From: an uncultured Alcaligenaceae bacterium
GTDB taxonomy: Bacteria; Pseudomonadota; Gammaproteobacteria; Burkholderiales; Burkholderiaceae_B
DNA: 18,893 nt
Direction: 5' to 3'
Assembly: GCA_937952975.1 (NCBI GenBank)
Contig: CALFXX010000174.1
Location: forward strand, 1 to 18,893
Shown: positions 14,380-18,893 of the stretch, piece after piece
Position numbering within the stretch: position 1 is the stretch's first letter
Layout of the letters: each line of letters opens with the position of its first letter
The notes under the pieces: generated by a model
Told to the model about the DNA's origin: nothing
What the model saw: the letters and a program-made list of their open reading frames with translations, nothing else
Databases searched by the model: none
Position numbers and translations under genes: made by a program

Positions 14380-15780
14380 TTAATTATTATCAGCGTAAGG
14401 ATTAAATGACGACTTAAACTCAATGCGCAAAGGTGTGCCTGCAAGCTCGAACGCATCGCGAAAACGACCTTCAAGGTAGCGACGATACGAATCGGAAATC
14501 GCGTCAAGCGCATTGCCATGCACAATGATCAGGGGAGGATTTTGCCCGCCCTGATGCGCGTAACGCATTTTGGGTCTGAAGATGCCTTTGCGTGGCGGCG
14601 GTTGCTGCTCGACCGCCGCTTGTAACTCGCGGGTCAGGCGTGGCGTCGAAAGCTTAGTAAAGGCCGCAGCATGCGCCAGATTCACCGATTTGAGCACGGC
14701 ATTGACGCCCTGCCCACGCAAGGCCGAAATCGTATGCTGGCGTGCAAACGATAAGAAGCGCAGCTTACGATCAAACTCACGTTGAATCCGCTCGCGTTGT
14801 TCGCTGTCGAGACCATCCCATTTATTGATGGCCACAACCAGCGCACGACCCGTTTCAAGAATAAAACCTGCGATGTGAGCGTCTTGGTCAGAGACCTCGT
14901 GCTGCGCATCGATCATCAGCAATACAACGTTGCTGGCTTCGATGGCTTGCAAGGTTTTAATCACCGAGAATTTTTCAATCGCTTCGAACACTTTGCCGCG
15001 CTTACGCAAACCAGCGGTATCGATCAGCGTGTATTTTTTACCGCCGCGATCAAACTCGATTTCGATCGCATCACGCGTGGTACCTGGCATATCAAACGCG
15101 ATCACGCGCTCTTCACCTAACAAGGTGTTGATTAGCGTTGACTTACCAACGTTTGGTCTGCCAACAATCGCGAGCTTGATGCGATGATCGACAACCTCAA
15201 TGGGTTCAAAAAAATCACTTTTAAGCTCTTCGGCACTAGGCTCGGCGTCGTCTGCGTCGTAGTCTTCAGGTTCAGGCTCTTGCCCAAGGCCTTGCAGTGC
15301 GTGTTCGATCAAATCGGCAATACCATCGCCGTGAGCAGCCGAAATCGCGTAGGGCTGCCCAAGACCAAGTTCATGAAACTCTGCAATCGCACTGCCGTGC
15401 GCCATACCCTCGGCCTTGTTCACGCATAAGACCGCGCGTTGACCTAACTTGCGCAGCAAGCGCCCGATGTCATGATCGTGTGCGTTTAAGCCCGCCCGCG
15501 CATCGACCAAAAAGATCACGACGTCTGCCTCAGCAATCGCTTGCTTAGTTTGACGCGCCATCTGGTGCAAGATGCCGGTTTTTGCAACCGGTTCAAAACC
15601 GCCCGTGTCGACCACAATAAAGGGCTTATCACCCACGCGCCCTTCGCCATAGTGACGGTCGCGCGTCAAACCTGAGAAATCAGCGACCAACGCCGCACGC
15701 GAGCGCGTCAAGCGATTAAAGAGCGTTGATTTACCAACGTTTGGACGTCCAACCAGGGCGACGACAGGTTTAAGTGACAC
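14380..15780 (-). CDS. der: Ribosome biogenesis GTPase Der (EngA)
   Basis: Der is an essential tandem GTPase for maturation of the 50S subunit. Both G domains are intact. The first has GRPNVGKS (11-18), DTGG (58-61) and NKAE (121-124); the second has GRPNVGKS (207-214), DTAG (254-257) and NKWD (319-322). An acidic linker (about 167-195) separates them, and a KH-like domain (about 370-466) ends the protein. The 466 residues are normal length. The start is GTG, 3 bp after the bamB stop and without a clear Shine-Dalgarno, which suggests coupling to bamB. The bamB-der pair is conserved in many proteobacteria. Confidence 0.98.
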   Translation of the reverse strand: MSLKPVVALVGRPNVGKSTLFNRLTRSRAALVADFSGLTRDRHYGEGRVGDKPFIVVDTGGFEPVAKTGILHQMARQTKQAIAEADVVIFLVDARAGLNAHDHDIGRLLRKLGQRAVLCVNKAEGMAHGSAIAEFHELGLGQPYAISAAHGDGIADLIEHALQGLGQEPEPEDYDADDAEPSAEELKSDFFEPIEVVDHRIKLAIVGRPNVGKSTLINTLLGEERVIAFDMPGTTRDAIEIEFDRGGKKYTLIDTAGLRKRGKVFEAIEKFSVIKTLQAIEASNVVLLMIDAQHEVSDQDAHIAGFILETGRALVVAINKWDGLDSEQRERIQREFDRKLRFLSFARQHTISALRGQGVNAVLKSVNLAHAAAFTKLSTPRLTRELQAAVEQQPPPRKGIFRPKMRYAHQGGQNPPLIIVHGNALDAISDSYRRYLEGRFRDAFELAGTPLRIEFKSSFNPYADNN

Positions 15781-15783
15781 GAA

Positions 15784-16941
15784 TTAGTTCAACCCAATTA
15801 AAACAAGCAGGCCATCGCCTGACTGCACAAGAACACCTTGCGGGGTCGCAACGAGCGGCGCCTGAATGGCACCACTCCCAACGAGAATACGCGCCAGCTG
15901 CTGACCATCAGCAGGCGCCAAGAAATGCACAAAGCCTTCAAAATCGCCGACAGCAATCGCACCAGGCAGCGCGACAGGGCTTGTCACCTTGCGATTACGC
16001 AAGGCATCTTGACGCCAGGCCAAGCCGCCATTTTTGAGGCCATAGGCAGAGATAGCGTCACGCTCGTTGGGGATATAGAGTTGTGCTGCGTCGCTGCTGA
16101 GCCCAACTGAGCTTGAAAAATCTTTGCTCCAGACGGTGCGCCCACCGGCGGCAATATCAAAGCAGACGACACGACCTTGAAACGCCACTGCGCATAGCAA
16201 AGTGCCAGACAGTGCAGGCAAACCTACAACGTCATTGACACGCTCAAGATCCGTCGAACCCTTGGGCAACGCGACTGTGCCTTCCCACTGCACATCGCCC
16301 GACACCGCGTTAATCGCGATCAGTTTGCCGCCGGGGATCGCACTAATCACCAAGCCCTCAAGTAGCAGCATACGTGCGGGTGCCCGCAGCGCAAGCGCTG
16401 GGCCCGGGCGCTGCACACTCCAGATACGCTCACCAGTTTCAGCGTTGAACGCCTGAACTCTGTAGTCACCACTGCGAACCACCACCACACCTAAGCCGAC
16501 AACTGGCGGCACGGTGACTTCGCTTGAAGCTTTCGAGCGCCATTTAACCTGCCCACTATCATCCAAGGCCACGACTGTACCGTCCGACGTCACCACAGCT
16601 GTCGTTTTGCCATCGCTGCCCACACCGGCCGTCAGTTTTTTATCGACTTTAACGACCCACGCGGGGCTGCCGGTGGCCAGATCAAACTTACCAAGCGAAC
16701 CGTCGGCTGCGGCCGCGTATACAACCGACCCCACCACCTGAGGCACAAATCCAACCCCCGAACCCTTGCCAACCTGCGCTTTCCAGGCCACGCGTGCTGA
16801 AAGCCCAGCCTTGTATTCAGTGAGTGGCGTGGGGTTATAACGACCATCGTCACCCGTCCAAAGCGAGCAACCCGTCACGGCCAACAGCAAAGCCGACAAC
16901 GCGACCAAACGAAGCCACTTAGCGTTCAAATTTAAAGACAT
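15784..16941 (-). CDS. bamB: Outer-membrane assembly lipoprotein BamB
   Basis: BamB is a lipoprotein of the BAM complex that inserts beta-barrel proteins in the outer membrane. The 385 residues begin with a lipoprotein signal, MSLNLNAKWLRLVALSALLL followed by AVTGC, with the lipidated cysteine at 25. The rest is a beta-propeller of PQQ-like repeats, seen as recurring strands such as VYAAAADGSLGKFDLATGSPAW, GTVVALDDSGQVKW and FVHFLAPADGQQLARI. The GGAG Shine-Dalgarno is provided by a duplicated copy of the yfgM tail, which ends in TAA two bases before the bamB ATG. Confidence 0.95.
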   Translation of the reverse strand: MSLNLNAKWLRLVALSALLLAVTGCSLWTGDDGRYNPTPLTEYKAGLSARVAWKAQVGKGSGVGFVPQVVGSVVYAAAADGSLGKFDLATGSPAWVVKVDKKLTAGVGSDGKTTAVVTSDGTVVALDDSGQVKWRSKASSEVTVPPVVGLGVVVVRSGDYRVQAFNAETGERIWSVQRPGPALALRAPARMLLLEGLVISAIPGGKLIAINAVSGDVQWEGTVALPKGSTDLERVNDVVGLPALSGTLLCAVAFQGRVVCFDIAAGGRTVWSKDFSSSVGLSSDAAQLYIPNERDAISAYGLKNGGLAWRQDALRNRKVTSPVALPGAIAVGDFEGFVHFLAPADGQQLARILVGSGAIQAPLVATPQGVLVQSGDGLLVLIGLN

Positions 16942-17047
16942 CGTTATGCTCCGAGCGCATCAAATTTAAGGTTGACTACGAGAGTGAAGACAGACATCGT
17001 TATGCTCCGAGCGCATCAAGTTTAAGTTTGACGACTGGGGTTAAAGG
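16936..17047 (-). repeat. 56-bp tandem duplication of the yfgM-bamB junction
   Basis: Copies lie at 16936-16991 and 16992-17047. The first 41 bp of each (16936-16976 and 16992-17032) differ at only two bases; the remaining 15 bp are diverged. Each unit, read on the coding strand, holds about 15 codons of the YfgM C-terminus, GGAG, TAA, CG and ATGTCT. The duplication therefore copies a complete stop-restart junction. Confidence 0.9.
16944..16997 (-). CDS. 17-codon mini-ORF made by the duplication
   Basis: The ATG at 16997 is the duplicated bamB start and the TAA at 16944-16946 is the duplicated yfgM stop. The frame between them is intact and encodes MSVFTLVVNLKFDALGA, whose last 15 residues match the YfgM C-terminus (PLTPVVKLKLDALGA) at 10 positions. 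It has its own GGAG and starts two bases after the yfgM stop, and it ends two bases before the bamB ATG. It may be translated as a coupling relay between the two genes or may be a neutral by-product. No function is known to me. Confidence 0.35.
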   Translation of the reverse strand: MSVFTLVVNLKFDALGA

Positions 17048-17632
17048 ATTTGCAGCACCCAGCGACTCAATGGCTTGGGTCCAGGCTTCACGCGCCGCCG
17101 CCCCTTTGCCTTGCGCCGACAAAACATCGCCTCGACGATCAGCGTAGAGCCCAACGAAAGGCGCGGGCGGATCGGTGAGTTGCACTAAGGCGGCATCGAA
17201 CTCTTTTTGCTCAAGCAAAATGCCGGCCAGACGTAGCTTGGCGACAGGCAGCAGCGTTGGATTTTTGGTTTGCACCAGCCATTCGAGTTGCGCGCGCGCA
17301 CCCTGCAGTTCGTTTCGCGCGGCCAACGCCGAGGCTGCCACTAAGGCGCCACGGGCAGCGTAATCAGTTGCACCAAACTCTGAGCGTAACGTTTGCATCG
17401 CTGCATTGATACGCGCAACCGACTCGTCACTCTGCTGACGGCCTGCTTCTTCAAGTGCCTCAAAATAGCCGCGAGCCTGCACTGCCTGGCTGGTTTCATA
17501 CCACTGCCAGCCACGCCAACCACCCAACACGGCCATTGCGACCACCAAAACCGTCAAGACTGCGGTGCCGTATTTAGCCCACCACGCACGCAGTTGGTCG
17601 ATTTGTTCTTGTTCGTCGAGATCGTATGCCAT
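17000..17632 (-). CDS. YfgM-family inner-membrane TPR protein
   Basis: The 210 residues have a short cytoplasmic start (MAYDLDEQEQIDQLRAWWAK), one membrane segment (about 22-40, GTAVLTVLVVAMAVLGGWRG) and a periplasmic helical domain of TPR-like repeats (YFEALEEA, LVAASALAARNELQGARAQLEWL, LAGILLEQKEFDAALVQL). This is the YfgM family, which in Escherichia coli associates with the PpiD chaperone at the Sec translocon. The hisS-yfgM-bamB-der order is the one seen widely in proteobacteria and supports the call. The ATG comes two bases after the hisS stop. Its C-terminus is duplicated downstream. Confidence 0.9.
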   Translation of the reverse strand: MAYDLDEQEQIDQLRAWWAKYGTAVLTVLVVAMAVLGGWRGWQWYETSQAVQARGYFEALEEAGRQQSDESVARINAAMQTLRSEFGATDYAARGALVAASALAARNELQGARAQLEWLVQTKNPTLLPVAKLRLAGILLEQKEFDAALVQLTDPPAPFVGLYADRRGDVLSAQGKGAAAREAWTQAIESLGAANPLTPVVKLKLDALGA

Positions 17633-17634
17633 GC

Positions 17635-18893
17635 TTAATTAACCTTGTCTTTCAAAAATGCTACTAAATCATCGAGCGGGACAGAAAGCTGCGCCGTTTC
17701 TGGAGTTTGATCCGCTGCGCGCAACATCTTGACCGAGGCCACGCCCGCCGCCAACTCATCACCTGCAAGAATAACCGCAATCGCCGCCGCACTTGCATCG
17801 GCCCGTTTGAACTGGGACTTAAAGCTGGCAGCACCCGCATGCACAATCACTGAGAGGCCAGAGTCACGCAACGATTCGGCCAACAAAGCCGCGCGGCGTT
17901 GCGCATCGTCGCCCTGATGCACGATATACACCTGACATTCAGGCACCGCGACCTCGGGTTGGTATTGTCCCCAAAGATCGAGCAGTCGTTCCATTCCGAT
18001 GGCAAAACCCACGGCTGGCGCGGCTTTACCGCCCAAAAGCTCGATCAAGCCATCATAGCGCCCACCACCGCAAACGGTAGCCTGCGCTCCAAGTTTATCG
18101 GTGACCCACTCAAAAACTGTTAAGTTGTAATAATCAAGCCCGCGCACCATGCGTGGATTTAAACGGTAAGGCACCCCCGCATCGGTCAAACGTGCGCACA
18201 CCCCGTCAAAATGAGCGCGCGACGCTTCACCTAAGAAGTCAAACAGTTTGGGTGCCGAGTCAGCCATCGCCTGCATCGCAGGGTTTTTAGTATCCAGCAC
18301 ACGAAGCGGATTGGTATACATCCGTCGTAACCCGTCTTCGTCTAAAACATCTTTGTGCTGCTCAAGATGTTGAATGAGTGCAGCACGGTGCGCAGCACGT
18401 TCTTCGCCCTGCCCTAAAGAATTAATCTCTAACTGTACGTCGGTGATGCCCAGCAATTTCCAGAGCCTTGCCACCATCACGATCAACTCGGCATCGATAT
18501 CGGGGCCTGCCAAACCCAAGGCCTCAACGTCAATTTGGTGAAACTGTCGATAGCGGCCACGTTGCGGACGCTCGTGGCGAAACACGGGGCCCAGCGCATA
18601 CACGCGTTGTGGCCGGTCATACAAAAGATTGTGTTCAATGGCCGCGCGCACCATCCCAGCGGTAAATTCAGGGCGCATGGTGAGCGACTCGCCATTGAGC
18701 GAATCAGTAAACGTATACATCTCTTTTTCAACGATATCGGTCACTTCGCCGATACCGCGCGTAAACAGCCGTGTGTGCTCAAGAATCGGAGCGCGCATAT
18801 TGCGATAACCGTAGGCGCGTAACCATTCACGTACCAAGGCCTCGAGTTGCTCCCAACGTGCAGAGGCACCGGGCAAGGCATCGTTCATACCGC
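17635..18893 (-). CDS. hisS: Histidyl-tRNA synthetase (5' end cut by window edge)
   Basis: HisS charges tRNA-His. The visible 417+ residues hold class II motif 2 (GPVFRHERPQRGRYRQFHQID, about 100-120) and the HisA-type sequences RGLDYYNLTVFEW (249-261) and CGGGRYDGL (273-281). The C-terminal anticodon-binding domain (about 317-417) includes ECQVYIV. The first in-window ATG is at 18888, but the codon before it is Gly (GGT). The family motif is RGMNDVLP, so this Met is internal and the true start lies perhaps 10-15 codons upstream, outside the window. The stop is followed after two bases by the yfgM ATG. Confidence 0.97.
   Translation of the reverse strand, partial: GMNDALPGASARWEQLEALVREWLRAYGYRNMRAPILEHTRLFTRGIGEVTDIVEKEMYTFTDSLNGESLTMRPEFTAGMVRAAIEHNLLYDRPQRVYALGPVFRHERPQRGRYRQFHQIDVEALGLAGPDIDAELIVMVARLWKLLGITDVQLEINSLGQGEERAAHRAALIQHLEQHKDVLDEDGLRRMYTNPLRVLDTKNPAMQAMADSAPKLFDFLGEASRAHFDGVCARLTDAGVPYRLNPRMVRGLDYYNLTVFEWVTDKLGAQATVCGGGRYDGLIELLGGKAAPAVGFAIGMERLLDLWGQYQPEVAVPECQVYIVHQGDDAQRRAALLAESLRDSGLSVIVHAGAASFKSQFKRADASAAAIAVILAGDELAAGVASVKMLRAADQTPETAQLSVPLDDLVAFLKDKVN

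Noticed and set aside
18110..18150. Leucine in the HisS segment YYNLTVFEW where Escherichia coli has arginine, suspected loss of function
   Set aside because: Leucine at this place is, to my recollection, common in betaproteobacterial HisS; the neighbouring catalytic RGLDYY arginine is present.

Overview
The window looks like a chromosomal segment of a Burkholderiales betaproteobacterium, most likely Alcaligenaceae (Bordetella/Advenella/Pusillimonas-like). This rests on the gene order, on sigma-70 with a long Lys/Ala-rich N-terminal tail, on the hfq-hflX-hflK-hflC-hisZ-purA order, and on protein sequence style. It is an inference, because no search could be run. By eye, base composition is moderately GC-rich, except for the AT-richer first ~660 bases.

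Layout on the + strand: bases 1-663 hold a HigB/HigA toxin-antitoxin pair, the only convincing + strand genes. Everything else is on the - strand and is read from high to low coordinates. In transcription order: hisS (5' end cut by the window edge), yfgM-like, bamB, der, hisC; then hfq, hflX, hflK, hflC; then hisZ, purA and a Gpt-like phosphoribosyltransferase; then the macromolecular-synthesis operon rpsU-dnaG-rpoD; and finally a CAU-anticodon tRNA (probably tRNA-Ile2) followed by an intrinsic terminator that faces the toxin-antitoxin pair.

Functional themes are translation (hisS, der, rpsU, tRNA, hflX), outer-membrane assembly (bamB, yfgM), RNA-based regulation (hfq), membrane protein quality control (hflK/hflC), histidine and purine synthesis (hisC, hisZ, purA, phosphoribosyltransferase), and initiation of replication primers and transcription (dnaG, rpoD). 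Many junctions are tight (1-14 bp or overlapping), which suggests long polycistronic units.

I see no unambiguous new multi-gene system. The more interesting signals lie between the genes. They are: a 56-bp tandem duplication at the yfgM-bamB junction that makes a 17-codon mini-ORF with its own Shine-Dalgarno and start; a perfect 24-bp palindrome just upstream of the hflX ribosome-binding site; a degenerate 11-13 bp tandem repeat that runs through the hisC stop codon; a 14-bp direct repeat between dnaG and rpoD; a perfect hairpin between rpsU and dnaG; a promoter plus terminator-like hairpin in front of hisZ; and a tRNA that appears to share a transcript end with rpoD.
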